The notes beneath the pieces were generated by a model that saw only the letters and a program-made list of their open reading frames with translations, searched no databases and was not told where the DNA came from. A stretch of 64,000 bases of DNA from Saprospiraceae bacterium (GTDB lineage: Bacteria > Bacteroidota > Bacteroidia > Chitinophagales > Saprospiraceae), in contig JAIPBE010000003.1 of assembly GCA_021738725.1 (NCBI GenBank), positions 62,001 to 126,000 on the forward strand, in the 5' to 3' direction. Within the stretch, counting starts at the first letter, position 1. Each line of letters opens with the position of its first letter. Shown here piece after piece: positions 10,067 to 20,074 of this stretch. The position numbers were made by a program, and so were the translations under genes.

Positions 10067-11014
10067 TCATTTTTCTTTCCAAAATCGAATTCGCTCCAAC
10101 AATACCCCTGCGATCCTTTCCAGGGATTCATTGGACCATCCGGCAATATGGGGACTCAATACCACCTGGTCCATTCCGAATAGCCTGTTGTATGTGTCCG
10201 GATCCTCCTTTTTCTGCCTGTCAGGTTGTTCGAGTTCCATCACATCCAGACACGCTCCCCGAACCCGTCCGTCCTCCAGGGCCGTCACCAGCGCTCGAGT
10301 ATCGATACATTGTCCCCGAGAGGTATTGATGAGCACTACGCCCGGTTTGCACCGGGCCAGGTAGTCGGCATTGACATAATGTCGTGTCTCCTCACTCAAA
10401 GGGAGATGTAAAGAAAGAACATCGGCACGCTCTTGTACCGTTGTGGCATCCACACGTTGCACCCAAGGAACCTGATATGTCCATTCCTCGGAATATTTAT
10501 CATGACCCAGGACATGGACACCCATTCCTTGCAGTTTTCGGGCAAACGCACATCCGGTGTGTCCCATCCCGACAATACCCACCGTTCTGCCGGCGATTTC
10601 CCATCCCCGGTTCATTTCTCGGTGCCATGAGAAATTCCGGACCTGTTGATCTGCCCGCAGAAGGTGGTTAGTCAGGCAAAGCAACATGCCCAGAGCGTGT
10701 TCAGCGACCGCATTGCTGTTTCCTTCGGGAGCGCCGAAAACGGCGACTCCATTGTCGGTGGCAGCCTGACGGTCGATGATCTCCATTCCCGAGCCGAGCC
10801 GCGCAATAAACCGGAGGCAGGAGGCCTCTTCAATCATTGCCCGATCAACCCGGATTTTACTGTTGATCACCATTCCGTGATATGCACCTAACACCTTCCG
10901 GACACGGTCCAGCGTGATGTCTGGTTGTTCATCCACCTCATATCCCAGATGGATTAACCCGATGGGCAAGCTGGGATGAACATGATCGGTGATCAGGACA
11001 CGCTCTTTTTGCAT
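10067..11014 (-). CDS. D-isomer-specific 2-hydroxyacid dehydrogenase
   Basis: NAD-dependent dehydrogenase of the SerA/D-lactate family, 315 residues. The Rossmann motif is GIVGMGHTGCAF. The catalytic Arg lies in RLGSGM, the INTSRGQ segment is present, and the general acid-base His is in LSPHIAGWS. It lacks the C-terminal ACT or intervening domains of classical phosphoglycerate dehydrogenase, so serine synthesis is possible but not shown; a glyoxylate or hydroxypyruvate reductase role is equally plausible. The start is the ATG at 11014 (MQKERVLITDH). A TTG at 11032 lies inside the predicted -7 box and so cannot be the start if that promoter is used. Confidence 0.85.
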   Translation of the reverse strand: MQKERVLITDHVHPSLPIGLIHLGYEVDEQPDITLDRVRKVLGAYHGMVINSKIRVDRAMIEEASCLRFIARLGSGMEIIDRQAATDNGVAVFGAPEGNSNAVAEHALGMLLCLTNHLLRADQQVRNFSWHREMNRGWEIAGRTVGIVGMGHTGCAFARKLQGMGVHVLGHDKYSEEWTYQVPWVQRVDATTVQERADVLSLHLPLSEETRHYVNADYLARCKPGVVLINTSRGQCIDTRALVTALEDGRVRGACLDVMELEQPDRQKKEDPDTYNRLFGMDQVVLSPHIAGWSNESLERIAGVLLERIRFWKEK

Positions 11015-11029
11015 GCTCCAATGTACGGA

Positions 11030-11060
11030 CAAAGCTATACCCCGACACCTGTCCGGTCAA
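11030..11060 (-). promoter_or_regulatory. Promoter of the 2-hydroxyacid dehydrogenase gene
   Basis: On the minus strand: -33 TTG (11060-11058), 20-base spacer, -7 TAGCTTTG (11037-11030). This is an exact match to the Bacteroidota TAnnTTTG box and places the start of transcription about 10 bases before the ATG. Confidence 0.65.
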
Positions 11061-11199
11061 GCATCAATTGCCAACCGCTCCATCACTGATGTTCAAGTAA
11101 AGGAATGAATGTACTGATGAAAGAAATGACAGCCAATAGTCATATTCCCTCGAAAGGAGTCGGTCAAAACCATCACCTTTGCGCTGAAATCAGATCCAT

Positions 11200-12099
11200 A
11201 TGAAAACAAGAACCATTGATCCAAAGCAATTGCCTGTCAAGGATCTGCATCAATATATACTAGGCGCTGTCTCCCCACGACCGATCGCATTCGCATCGAC
11301 CCTGGATCGGGAAGGAAATCCTAACCTTGCCCCCTATTCCTTTTTTAATGCGTTCAGCTCGAATCCACCTGTGTTGGTGTTTTCCTCCAACCGCAAGGTC
11401 AAGGATAACCAGACCAAGGACACCCTGCATAATATCCGGGAGACGGGCGAAGTCGTGATCAATGCCGTCAACTTCGCTATGATGCGCCAGATGGCCCTGG
11501 CCAGTATTGAATATCCCGCACACATTGATGAATTCATCAAGGCCGGTTTTACCCCCCTGGCTTCAGATCTGGTCAAACCCTTTCGCGTAGCAGAATCTCC
11601 GGCCCAAATGGAGTGCAAGGTCAAAGACATCATCACTTTGGGTGATGAGGGTGGCGCTGGTCATTTGATCATCTGTGATGTCCTGCGTATCCATATCCAT
11701 GAAGATGTCATTGATGAACAGAATCGGATCGACCCGCATCGGATCGATCTGGTCGGCCGGATGGGGCGGGCATATTATGTCCGTGCCAGTGGGCCAGCCA
11801 TTCATACTGTTTTTCAACCGGTGACTGATATGGCCATTGGATTTGACCAGTTGCCGGCAAGTATCCGCCAGAGCCCGATCCTGACCGGAAATGAGATTGC
11901 AGAGATCGCCGCACTGACCGAACTGCCTGTAACGGCTTCCCTTGAATTGCTGTCCCTGGATCTCGAAGTGTCAAAATTACTGGAGCAGGAAGAAGGCTAC
12001 TCAGCCCTACATCAAATGGCGCGAAATGCCATCACTGCCGGGTCAATAGATCGGGCAGCCGGGTTGCTGATGCTTGCCGATTCGCTCTACGCTCAATAA
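11200..12099 (+). CDS. Flavin reductase-like FMN-binding protein
   Basis: Member of the flavin reductase-like split-barrel family, 299 residues. The N-terminal 200 residues hold the FMN-binding fold, with GAVSPRPIAFASTLDREGNPNLAPYSFF as its diagnostic start and a conserved NAVNFAMM segment in the middle. The C-terminal 90 residues are helical and not obviously catalytic. Family members reduce flavin or act as NAD(P)H-FMN oxidoreductases; the substrate is unknown. A near-consensus -7 box (CACCTTTG, 11174-11181) precedes the gene. Its 3' end overlaps the folA stop by 7 bases, convergently. Confidence 0.85.
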   Translation: MKTRTIDPKQLPVKDLHQYILGAVSPRPIAFASTLDREGNPNLAPYSFFNAFSSNPPVLVFSSNRKVKDNQTKDTLHNIRETGEVVINAVNFAMMRQMALASIEYPAHIDEFIKAGFTPLASDLVKPFRVAESPAQMECKVKDIITLGDEGGAGHLIICDVLRIHIHEDVIDEQNRIDPHRIDLVGRMGRAYYVRASGPAIHTVFQPVTDMAIGFDQLPASIRQSPILTGNEIAEIAALTELPVTASLELLSLDLEVSKLLEQEEGYSALHQMARNAITAGSIDRAAGLLMLADSLYAQ

Positions 12100-12632
12100 T
12101 CGAAGGGGCGCCAGGCCCGGCCTGCATCACGGCGTTTCTTTTTTCGCAGGTAGGTGACAAACTGGTAAGCATGAGGGTTCTTTTCGTCCGCAGGATGTGC
12201 ATCCCGGGTGTCTTCCTCCCAGTCGATATCCCGCCATTCCGGAAAGAAAGCATCTCCTTCCACCTCGATATCCACTTCGGTGAGGACCATCTTATCAACG
12301 ATGTTCATCGTGGCCTGGTAGATCTGGGCCCCGCCAATGATGAATGCTTCGGTTTCCCCCTGCCGAAAAACCCACTCCAGAGCCAATTCCAGGTTTTTGA
12401 ACACCAGGACGCCCTCCGGTACCTCTATCGCCGAACGGCTGATGATCACATTCACACGATTGGGCAGTGGGCCATTGGGCAAGGCCTGCCAGGTTTTTCG
12501 ACCCATAATCACATGATGACCCGTGGTCAGTTTGCGAAAGAACCTCAGATCGGCAGGCAGGTGCCATGGCAATTTATTGTTCTTTCCAATAGCCCTGTTC
12601 GGGGCGACGGCGGCAATCGAGGTTACGATCAT
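12093..12632 (-). CDS. folA: Dihydrofolate reductase
   Basis: NADPH-dependent reduction of dihydrofolate to tetrahydrofolate. The product has 179 residues, within the family range, though the C-terminal tail (RKKKRRDAGRAWRPFDY) is slightly longer than usual. Motifs are AIGKNNKLPWHLPADLRFF (substrate and Met20 loop), MGRKTW (cofactor binding) and IIGGAQIY. The ATG at 12632 (MIVTSIAAVAPNRAIG) fits the family start; the 14 upstream residues do not. No thyA is adjacent, so the usual thyA-folA pair is split here. Confidence 0.95.
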   Translation of the reverse strand: MIVTSIAAVAPNRAIGKNNKLPWHLPADLRFFRKLTTGHHVIMGRKTWQALPNGPLPNRVNVIISRSAIEVPEGVLVFKNLELALEWVFRQGETEAFIIGGAQIYQATMNIVDKMVLTEVDIEVEGDAFFPEWRDIDWEEDTRDAHPADEKNPHAYQFVTYLRKKKRRDAGRAWRPFDY

Positions 12633-12697
12633 AAGTGAGGTTGTCCGAGTTGTTGAAATCCTGAAAGCAATCAATCTTCATAGAAACAGTCAAGATA

Positions 12698-14746
12698 CTA
12701 CCAGATCTTGACCCGCGATTCTTCATTGCGATACATGGCATCTCCTTCCTTCACATCAAAGGCTTCATAGAATTCCGGCATATTGACCAGCGGTCCGATC
12801 GCCCGATATTGACCCGGTGAATGAGAATCGGTAGCGATCAGGGTTTTGAGTGCCTCATCCCGGATCTTTGTCCTCCAAATGGTTCCCCAGGACAAGAAGA
12901 AGCGCTGTTCACCCGTAAATCCATCGATAAGCCCTGGTCGGCCATGCTTCTCATAATATTTCTGGAGCCCGGAATAAGCCACATTGGCCCCACCCAGATC
13001 CCCAATGTTCTCGCCCAGAGTAAACTCACCGTTGACATGTAAACCCGGAATTGGTTCAAATTCATTGAACTGGTCGATCAGTTTTCGATTGCGTGCCACA
13101 AATCGCTCACGATCACCATCTGTCCACCAGTTGTTCAGATTACCCGCTTCATCAAACTGACTGCCCTGATCATCAAATCCATGGCTGATTTCGTGACCAA
13201 TTACGGCGCCTATACCGCCAAAGTTGACAGCTTCGTCCGCCTCGAAATAATAAAACGGCGGCTGAAGGATGGCGGCTGGAAAGACGATCTCGTTGTAGAG
13301 TGGATTGTAGTATGCATTCACAACCTGAGGGCTCATAAACCACTCCGTTCGATCCACTTCCCGATCCAGCTTACTCAGATCATCTTCAAAATTCCAGCGG
13401 GTTGCTTTGATGACATTCTGAAAATAGGAACCACCCTCACCAAATCCTGTCACTTCGAGACCCGAATAATCTTTCCATTTGTCAGGATAGCCGATCTTCA
13501 CGGTGAATGTGGCGAGTTTCTGGATGGCTTTCTCCTTTGTGGTGTCCGACATCCAATCCAGAGCCCGGATGCGATCATCAAAGGCTTCCAGGATGTTTTG
13601 GACCATATCCACAGCCTTCTCTTTGGCTGCGGGTGGAAAATAGGCATCCACATAGAGTTTGCCCAGCGCTTCTCCCAGCGTATTGTTGACCATCCCCAAT
13701 ACCCGCTCATGTCGTGGCTTCATCGACTGGAGTCCACGAAGGGTCTTTCCGTAAAAATCGAAATTGGCTTCTTCAAAATCTGCACTGAGGAAATCAGCCG
13801 CTCCATTGATGATGGTCCATCGGAGATAGTCCTTCCAGCTTTCCACCTGATTGTTGACCAATAGTGATTCCAGACGAGTCAGGTAGGCAGGTTGGCTGAC
13901 GACAAACATCTCCCGATCTGTCAATTCAAACGGCTGAAAATAGGCCTTCCAGTCAAATGAGGGTACTAATTCTCGCAGTTCAGCCAGTGATTTTGGATGA
14001 TAGCGGCTGTAAGGGTTCCGTCGTTCCTCCTTGGTCATCAGGCTCTCAGCCATACGCGTTTCCAGATCGAGAATTCGTCTGGCAGCCGATTGTGCCCGTT
14101 CCGGATCCTGTCCGATCATACCCAACATCTTAGCCACATGTTCCTGATAGGCGTCCCGTAAGGCCACAGAAGCAGAATCGTCCTTGACATAGTAGTCTCG
14201 TTCGGGTAATCCCAGATCGCCAGTGCCAATGTAGATCGAATACACCGAGCTGTTTTTCAGATCCGGACTGACGCCAAAGTCAACAAACGGCCCGGCACCT
14301 GCCCATTTCAGATCGACCAGGATGGCTTGCAGATCTTCAATGGTGCGCAGTTGATCCACTCTGTCCAGATAGGGCTGAATGGGTTGCGCTCCGTTGGCAT
14401 TGATGTGCGTGACATCCATACCGGTCTGATAGAAAAGGGCGGCCTTGCCCTGATCAGTGTCCTTACCATATTTTCCGGAGGCGATCGCTGTTTCCAGGAC
14501 TTTCAGCGTGTTGGCGTCTGTATTCTTGCGCAATTCATCAAAACTGCCCCAGCGTTCACGATCTGCAGGAATGTCGACCTGTTCCATCCAGGTACCATTG
14601 ACATATCGGAAAAAATCATCCGCCGGATTCACGGAAGGATCCATCAGAGAAAGGTCCAGAGCAGGTTTGATTGGCATGTTTGATTCAGATTGTGAGAATG
14701 CGGGAATCACGATCAACAATGATAGGATCAGGAGAGAAAAACGCAT
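12698..14746 (-). CDS. M13 family zinc metallopeptidase (neprilysin-like)
   Basis: Secreted or periplasmic zinc endopeptidase of the neprilysin/PepO family, 682 residues, the expected length. A signal peptide (MRFSLLILSLLIVIPAFSQ) has no lipobox. The zinc site is HEISH with H518, E519 and H522; the third ligand is E579 in ENIGDLGG, followed by D583. The NAYYNP substrate-binding segment and the C-terminal RVKIW ending are typical; most relatives end in CxxW, and here the Cys is replaced. It is separate from its neighbours and has its own promoter. Confidence 0.92.
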   Translation of the reverse strand: MRFSLLILSLLIVIPAFSQSESNMPIKPALDLSLMDPSVNPADDFFRYVNGTWMEQVDIPADRERWGSFDELRKNTDANTLKVLETAIASGKYGKDTDQGKAALFYQTGMDVTHINANGAQPIQPYLDRVDQLRTIEDLQAILVDLKWAGAGPFVDFGVSPDLKNSSVYSIYIGTGDLGLPERDYYVKDDSASVALRDAYQEHVAKMLGMIGQDPERAQSAARRILDLETRMAESLMTKEERRNPYSRYHPKSLAELRELVPSFDWKAYFQPFELTDREMFVVSQPAYLTRLESLLVNNQVESWKDYLRWTIINGAADFLSADFEEANFDFYGKTLRGLQSMKPRHERVLGMVNNTLGEALGKLYVDAYFPPAAKEKAVDMVQNILEAFDDRIRALDWMSDTTKEKAIQKLATFTVKIGYPDKWKDYSGLEVTGFGEGGSYFQNVIKATRWNFEDDLSKLDREVDRTEWFMSPQVVNAYYNPLYNEIVFPAAILQPPFYYFEADEAVNFGGIGAVIGHEISHGFDDQGSQFDEAGNLNNWWTDGDRERFVARNRKLIDQFNEFEPIPGLHVNGEFTLGENIGDLGGANVAYSGLQKYYEKHGRPGLIDGFTGEQRFFLSWGTIWRTKIRDEALKTLIATDSHSPGQYRAIGPLVNMPEFYEAFDVKEGDAMYRNEESRVKIW

Positions 14747-14765
14747 GGTATTGCTTTTGTGGCCG

Positions 14766-14798
14766 CAAATTTACCTTCTCCCCTGTCAATCGGGCAAA
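14766..14798 (-). promoter_or_regulatory. Promoter of the M13 peptidase gene
   Basis: Minus strand: -33 TTTG (14798-14795), 21-base spacer, -7 TAAATTTG (14773-14766), 19 bases before the ATG. Both elements match the Bacteroidota consensus. Confidence 0.65.
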
Positions 14799-14890
14799 AC
14801 CATGGCCAAAATCATCTCTTTTCTCTCGAAATGATGAAAACTGACACAGAAAAAATGATGGTAGGGTGCACCAAAAAAGCATAGTTTCTA

Positions 14891-14898
14891 TACTTTTG
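14891..14898 (+). promoter_or_regulatory. Candidate -7 box of the FecA-like gene
   Basis: TACTTTTG matches TAnnTTTG exactly, 34 bases before the ATG. No -33 TTG is seen at the proper distance, as expected for an activator-dependent promoter, so this is tentative. Confidence 0.4.
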
Positions 14899-14932
14899 AT
14901 CCGCTATTTGTATTTAGTCTAAATAAATAAAG

Positions 14933-17119
14933 ATGTGCATTCGATACCTATTTAGTCTGTGTTTAGTATTGTCCATAATCGTCTTGGCGCAGTCCCTCCA
15001 GGCCCAATCAGATTCGATTCAAACGAAAGTCAATGTCGATCCCATCACTGTGATCGGCCAATCGGACGGACTCTTTGGCCACACCCCTGGTTCGGCCCAA
15101 CAGATCAACAAGGCAACACTACATAGTATTGCCCCGATCAGTGGTAATGAAGTTTTTCGGACCATCACTGGCATTCATGTCGTAGATGAAGAGGGTGCAG
15201 GTTTGCGGTTGAATCTGGGGGTGCGGGGACTCGACCCAGATCGCAGTCGCAATGTGCTCGTCTTGGAAGACGGTATTCCTGTGGCGCTGGGTCCATACAG
15301 TGAACCCGAACTATACTATACACCGTCGATCGAGCGGATGTCAGGTGTAGAAGTGCTCAAAGGCAGTGGTCAGATCTTATACGGCCCTCAGACCATTGGG
15401 GGTGTCATCAATTATCAAAGCCTGGACCCTCCTTCCCAGGGCAGTCGGGGCGATGTTCGCCTGCGCGTCGGCGAAGGTGGCCTGCTTCATGCCCATGTCA
15501 ATTTTGGTGCGGCGCAGAACGGCACCAGCTACCTCCTGCAGGTGATGCGCAAACAGGCCGATCGCATAGGATACGTGGGTTACCGGATCCATGATCTGAC
15601 CGGGAAATTCAATATGACACTCCATCCAAAGAGCAAACTGAGTTTGAAGATTTCCGTGTATGATGAGTGGTCAGATGCGACCTATATCGGTTTGACCCAG
15701 TCGATGTATGATCAGGGCGATCAGGATTTTGTTGCTATGGCCCCGGATGATCATCTGCAGATCAGAAGATATGCCGGCAGTCTTCAACACACATGGCAAC
15801 TCCAGGAGAAAGCTTCCCTGAAGACAACATTGTTCGGATACACGACCACTCGCAACTGGCAGCGCCAGGACTTCAGCTCCAATCCACAGGCGGGAAACAG
15901 TACAGGCGTGGTCTGGGGAGACCCCACCATTCAGGAAGGTTCCATCACGATGCTGGAAGGGACCGGACATCGCAACCGCCAGTTTGAAGTAGGTGGACTT
16001 GAAAGTCGGTATCATGTGGATCATCATTTATCCGGGATCGAACAACAATTGGATGCCGGTGCGAGGATCTTGCATGAACGGGCATATGAACAGCGGGTGA
16101 ATGGCACCCGAAAGGATGCGGAATCCGGAGCATTGGTCCAGGATGAGATCCGCACCGGTCTTGCGGGCAGCATCTTTGCCCAGAATCGATGGGTGGTACA
16201 TCCAAAGCTGTCCCTCACCACCGGTCTGCGTGGAGAACTTTACGCCTATCAACGGCAAATCCTCCGCAACACATTTTCCGGAGAAGTCAGAGATACCAAT
16301 ATCATCGGTTCATCGCAGATAGCGGAGATCATTCCGGGTATCGGGATCAACTACTCCTTTGCTCCTGACTGGACCTTATTCACCGGGATTCATCGCGGCT
16401 TTGCCCCACCCCGGATCAAAGATGCGATCACCTCCACCGGACTGGCGCTGACCCTGGATGCAGAAACGAGCTGGAACACCGAGGTCGGCATCAGGCACAA
16501 GGCTACCAATTGGTGGGCCATGGAAGCGACGATCTTCTATATGGACTTTGCCAATCAGATCATCCCTGTCTCTGAATCATCCGGAGGTACAGGTACTGGA
16601 TTAGTCAATGGTGGATCAACCGTTCATTATGGTCTGGAATGTGGATCGACCGTTCACTTGAATGACTTCCTGCAGGGTGGTCATCAATTGGAAATACAAG
16701 TATCCGGGACACTGCTCGAAGCCACTTTTGATGCGGATCGGTTTATCCAGGAAGGGCCAGACTTGATGAATATTCGGGGAAATGATACACCGTACACCCC
16801 TTCGATGACCGGCACCGGGAGTGTTAGATATGGTTGGCGCGGCCAGCTGGGTGTCCAATGGACCAGCCGGTATACGGGTAGCCAGTATACGGATGAGGTC
16901 AACTCTGTGCTTCCCTCCGCCAATGGAAGGACCGGCCAACTGGATGCTTTCTGGGTGCATGACCTGAGTGGGTGGTGGATCATCCCCAAGACCCGACTGG
17001 AAGTCGGTATTGCCTTGAAAAATCTGACGAACGAACGGTATATCGTCTCGCGGAGACCACAGGGAATCAGGGTAGGGTTACCCCGGTATTTCAGTGCCTC
17101 CCTGCATTATCGTTTTTAA
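14933..17119 (+). CDS. TonB-dependent receptor, FecA-like
   Basis: Outer-membrane receptor of 728 residues resembling ferric dicitrate receptor FecA. A signal peptide of about 24 residues ends SLQAQ. The plug (about 35-165) carries VRGLDPDRSRNVLVLEDG, the motif YSEPELYYTPSIERM and LKGSGQILYGPQTIGGVINY. The 22-strand barrel ends in SASLHYRF. There is no N-terminal carboxypeptidase-like or signalling domain, so it should not drive a FecR/FecI cascade itself. Iron-chelate uptake is the likely role; the exact ligand is not predictable. The neighbour is aconitase, an iron-sulfur enzyme, but the two have separate promoters. Confidence 0.88.
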   Translation: MCIRYLFSLCLVLSIIVLAQSLQAQSDSIQTKVNVDPITVIGQSDGLFGHTPGSAQQINKATLHSIAPISGNEVFRTITGIHVVDEEGAGLRLNLGVRGLDPDRSRNVLVLEDGIPVALGPYSEPELYYTPSIERMSGVEVLKGSGQILYGPQTIGGVINYQSLDPPSQGSRGDVRLRVGEGGLLHAHVNFGAAQNGTSYLLQVMRKQADRIGYVGYRIHDLTGKFNMTLHPKSKLSLKISVYDEWSDATYIGLTQSMYDQGDQDFVAMAPDDHLQIRRYAGSLQHTWQLQEKASLKTTLFGYTTTRNWQRQDFSSNPQAGNSTGVVWGDPTIQEGSITMLEGTGHRNRQFEVGGLESRYHVDHHLSGIEQQLDAGARILHERAYEQRVNGTRKDAESGALVQDEIRTGLAGSIFAQNRWVVHPKLSLTTGLRGELYAYQRQILRNTFSGEVRDTNIIGSSQIAEIIPGIGINYSFAPDWTLFTGIHRGFAPPRIKDAITSTGLALTLDAETSWNTEVGIRHKATNWWAMEATIFYMDFANQIIPVSESSGGTGTGLVNGGSTVHYGLECGSTVHLNDFLQGGHQLEIQVSGTLLEATFDADRFIQEGPDLMNIRGNDTPYTPSMTGTGSVRYGWRGQLGVQWTSRYTGSQYTDEVNSVLPSANGRTGQLDAFWVHDLSGWWIIPKTRLEVGIALKNLTNERYIVSRRPQGIRVGLPRYFSASLHYRF

Positions 17120-17170
17120 CAGGAAACTTTCTGTATTCGTGATCAATTTCCGGCGTACGGTGTTGTCTTT

Positions 17171-17203
17171 TCAAGCAGCTTGCTTGAAGATTCTCTACCT
17201 TTG
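17171..17203 (+). promoter_or_regulatory. Aconitase promoter with palindromic operator
   Basis: A -7 box TACCTTTG (17196-17203) lies 24 bases before the ATG. Directly upstream is a perfect palindrome TCAAGCA-GCT-TGCTTGA (17171-17187), in the place where a -33 element should be; no TTG lies 19-21 bases from the -7 box. A regulator bound here could replace the -33 contact (activator) or block polymerase. Confidence 0.55.
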
Positions 17204-17227
17204 CACCCTCACAAAAAGAAGCTCTCC

Positions 17228-19510
17228 ATGGTGTTTGATCTCGATATGATCCGGTCTACTTACCAGGCCTTACCCGGCAAAATTGATGCTGCTCGCAAGA
17301 AGTTGGGCCGCCCGATGACCCTGGCTGAAAAGATTCTCTACAGCCATTTGCATGCGGATTCGCCCTTACAAACCTATACCAGGGGAAAGGACTATGTCTT
17401 TTTTGCACCAGACAGAGTAGCTATGCAGGATGCCACTGCCCAGATGGCCCTCTTGCAATTTATGATGTGTGGTCGGGATCAGACAGCCGTACCTTCGACT
17501 GTGCATTGTGATCACCTGATCCAGGCAGAAACAGGAGCCGCACAGGACCTGAAAAAGTCACTGGACGTCAACAAGGAGGTATTTGATTTCCTGTCGACTG
17601 TTTCCAATAAATACGGGATCGGTTTCTGGAAGCCCGGCGCCGGGATCATCCACCAGATTGTCCTGGAGAACTATGCATTCCCCGGCGGCATGATGATCGG
17701 TACTGACAGTCATACCCCGAATGCGGGTGGCCTTGGTATGGTCGCGATCGGTGTCGGTGGAGCGGACGCCAATGATGTCATGTCCGGTATGGCCTGGGAG
17801 TTGAAAATGCCCAAGCAGATCGGCGTCAAACTCACAGGAAAATTGAATGGCTGGACATCATCCAAGGATGTCATCCTGAAAGTAGCAGGTATCCTGACCG
17901 TGAAAGGTGGAACGGGTGCTATCGTCGAATACTTTGGCCCGGGAGCCAAATCCCTGTCCTGCACAGGAAAAGGCACCATTTGCAATATGGGCGCCGAGAT
18001 CGGGGCCACTACCTCCACCTTTGGATATGATGAGGCGATGAGTCGCTACCTCCGTCATACTGGCCGCGCTGAAGTGGCCGACCTGGCAGATGGCATCGCT
18101 GATCATCTGACAGGTGACGCAGAATGTTACGCGGATCCCACCCGTTATTTTGATCAGGTAATCGAGATCGATCTCAACACGCTGGAGCCACATATCAATG
18201 GCCCGTACACACCTGATCTGGCCTGGCCGATCAGCCAGTTTGCGGCAGCGGTCAAAGAACACAACTATCCACCGAAAATGGAGGTTGGATTGATCGGGTC
18301 CTGCACCAATTCCTCTTACGAGGATTTGGATCGCGCCGCTTCTATTGCGCGTCAGGCTGTCGAAAAACATCTGAAAGTGAAGGCAGAATTTACGGTGACA
18401 CCCGGTTCCGAAGTGATCCGCTATACGGTGAATCGCGATGGACAACTCAAATCTTTTGAAGAGATGGGCGGTGTGGTCCTGGCAAATGCCTGTGGACCAT
18501 GCATCGGTCAGTGGGCCCGCCATACCGATGACCCCAGCCGGGCGAATTCGATCATCACCTCTTTCAATCGAAACTTCTCGAAGCGAAATGATGGCAATCC
18601 GCAGACCCGCTCGTTTGTCGCTTCGCCGGAGATCGTCACGGCGATGGCCATTTCCGGCGATATGACCTTCAATCCATTGACCGATACATTGATCAATGAA
18701 AAAGGTGAAGAAGTCCGTTTAGATCCGCCACAAGGGGTCGAACTCCCACCCAGGGGTTTTGATGTCAAAGATCCCGGCTTTCAGGCACCTGCCGCAGATG
18801 GCTCCCAGGTGTCCGTCGTCGTTACTCCGGATTCGAACCGCCTGCAATTGCTCACCCCGTTCACACCCATCAACCCTGCCGAGATCACCAATATGCGGAT
18901 CCTGATCAAAGCCAAAGGCAAATGCACCACAGACCATATCTCCATGGCCGGGCCCTGGTTGAAATTCCGTGGTCACCTGGAGAACATCTCCAACAATTCA
19001 TTTATCGGTGCGATCAATGCCTTCTCTGAGGAGGTGAACAATGTCGCCAACTATGCAGAGTCGGCTACCCAACCCAAATTTATGGCCGTACCTGACTCAG
19101 GCAGGGCATACAAGGCCGTAGGTATCGGCACTGTGGTCTTTGGTGAGGAGAACTATGGCGAGGGGTCCAGTAGGGAACACGCGGCCATGCAACCCCGTTT
19201 CCTCGGGGTCAAGGCAGTCGTGGTCAAATCCTTTGCCCGGATTCACGAGACCAACCTGAAGAAACAGGGGATGCTGGCGCTGACCTTTGCTGATCCGAAC
19301 GATTATGACAAGATCCGCCAGGATGACCTGATCGATATCATTGGGTACGAAAGTATGACCCCGGGCAAGCCGTTGAGCCTAGCCCTCAAACACGCCGATG
19401 GCACGTCAGACCTGATCGCTATCAATCATACCTATAACCAGGCTCAGATCGAATGGCTGAAAGTCGGTTCAGCGTTGAACAAGATCCGGCAAGATTTCTG
19501 GCAGTCCTGA
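17228..19510 (+). CDS. Aconitate hydratase
   Basis: Citric-acid-cycle enzyme interconverting citrate and isocitrate through cis-aconitate, 760 residues, of the mitochondrial-type aconitase group usual in Bacteroidota. The 4Fe-4S ligands are C359 ([11 protein letters not shown]), C422 and C425 (ACGPCIGQW). The swivel domain carries [15 protein letters not shown]. The ATG at 17228 ([17 protein letters not shown]) matches the family; an upstream TTG at 17180 lies inside the promoter palindrome and is rejected. A strong terminator follows. Confidence 0.96.
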   Translation: MVFDLDMIRSTYQALPGKIDAARKKLGRPMTLAEKILYSHLHADSPLQTYTRGKDYVFFAPDRVAMQDATAQMALLQFMMCGRDQTAVPSTVHCDHLIQAETGAAQDLKKSLDVNKEVFDFLSTVSNKYGIGFWKPGAGIIHQIVLENYAFPGGMMIGTDSHTPNAGGLGMVAIGVGGADANDVMSGMAWELKMPKQIGVKLTGKLNGWTSSKDVILKVAGILTVKGGTGAIVEYFGPGAKSLSCTGKGTICNMGAEIGATTSTFGYDEAMSRYLRHTGRAEVADLADGIADHLTGDAECYADPTRYFDQVIEIDLNTLEPHINGPYTPDLAWPISQFAAAVKEHNYPPKMEVGLIGSCTNSSYEDLDRAASIARQAVEKHLKVKAEFTVTPGSEVIRYTVNRDGQLKSFEEMGGVVLANACGPCIGQWARHTDDPSRANSIITSFNRNFSKRNDGNPQTRSFVASPEIVTAMAISGDMTFNPLTDTLINEKGEEVRLDPPQGVELPPRGFDVKDPGFQAPAADGSQVSVVVTPDSNRLQLLTPFTPINPAEITNMRILIKAKGKCTTDHISMAGPWLKFRGHLENISNNSFIGAINAFSEEVNNVANYAESATQPKFMAVPDSGRAYKAVGIGTVVFGEENYGEGSSREHAAMQPRFLGVKAVVVKSFARIHETNLKKQGMLALTFADPNDYDKIRQDDLIDIIGYESMTPGKPLSLALKHADGTSDLIAINHTYNQAQIEWLKVGSALNKIRQDFWQS

Positions 19511-19530
19511 TCCTCACAACAGTTCAGAAC

Positions 19531-19566
19531 CAAAAACCCCGCAGGAAATTCTTGCGGGGTTTTTTA
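19531..19566 (+). terminator. Intrinsic terminator after aconitase
   Basis: CCCCGCA, a loop of nine bases, TGCGGGG, then six T; A-rich on the other side. Located 21 bases after the aconitase stop. Confidence 0.88.
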
Positions 19567-19603
19567 TATTCGTTCATTCCTAAACACAAAAACGGAACTA
19601 GCA

Positions 19604-20011
19604 ATGTGGAAAGAATTCAAGGCCTTCATCATGAAGGGCAATGTCCTGGAACTGGCAGTAGCGGTCATTGTTGCCGGAGCATTTGGGGCCATTGTTTCCT
19701 CCTTTACCAATGATATCATTTTACCACCTCTGGGCATGCTGCTTGGTGGAGTGGATTTTTCAGAACTATCCCTCCAGTTGGCCGCTGCTGAGGCAGGTCA
19801 AAATGGGGAGATCACAAAAGAAGCGATCACCATCAATTACGGCAATTTCATTCAGACGATCATCAATTTTCTGATCATTGCCTTTGCCATTTTCATGATC
19901 CTCAAAGCGGCCGAGTCCGCTAAGGAAAAGGAAGAAGCCGCTCCTGCAGCTCCTGCTGGTCCAACGACTGAAGAACTGCTTGGCCAGATTCGGGACCTTT
20001 TGAAGAGGTAG
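19604..20011 (+). CDS. mscL: Large-conductance mechanosensitive channel MscL
   Basis: Homopentameric inner-membrane channel that opens at high membrane tension to release solutes on osmotic downshock. The product has 135 residues, a normal length. The N-terminal helix is WKEFKAFIMKGNVLELAVAV. The first membrane segment, about 14-40 (AVIVAGAFGAIVSSFTNDIILPP), lines the pore; the second, about 78-100, is FIQTIINFLIIAFAIFMIL. An Ala/Pro-rich linker leads to the cytoplasmic helix EELLGQIRDLLKR. It stands alone between two terminators. A second, MscS-type channel is encoded at 26.5 kb. Confidence 0.96.
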   Translation: MWKEFKAFIMKGNVLELAVAVIVAGAFGAIVSSFTNDIILPPLGMLLGGVDFSELSLQLAAAEAGQNGEITKEAITINYGNFIQTIINFLIIAFAIFMILKAAESAKEKEEAAPAAPAGPTTEELLGQIRDLLKR

Positions 20012-20030
20012 GACTTTTGTCAAATCAAAC

Positions 20031-20065
20031 AAAAAGAGCCGGGCGTGCCCGGCTCCTTTTGTTTT
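20031..20065. terminator. Bidirectional terminator between mscL and TonB receptor
   Basis: GAGCCGGGC-GT-GCCCGGCTC, flanked by an A run on one side and CTTTTGTTTTG on the other, so it can end both convergent transcripts. Confidence 0.9.
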
Positions 20066-20074
20066 GTGCAATTC

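Noticed and set aside
10067..11014. Naming the 2-hydroxyacid dehydrogenase serA
   Set aside because: The family is broad, no ACT domain or serine-pathway neighbour is present, so the substrate is not established.
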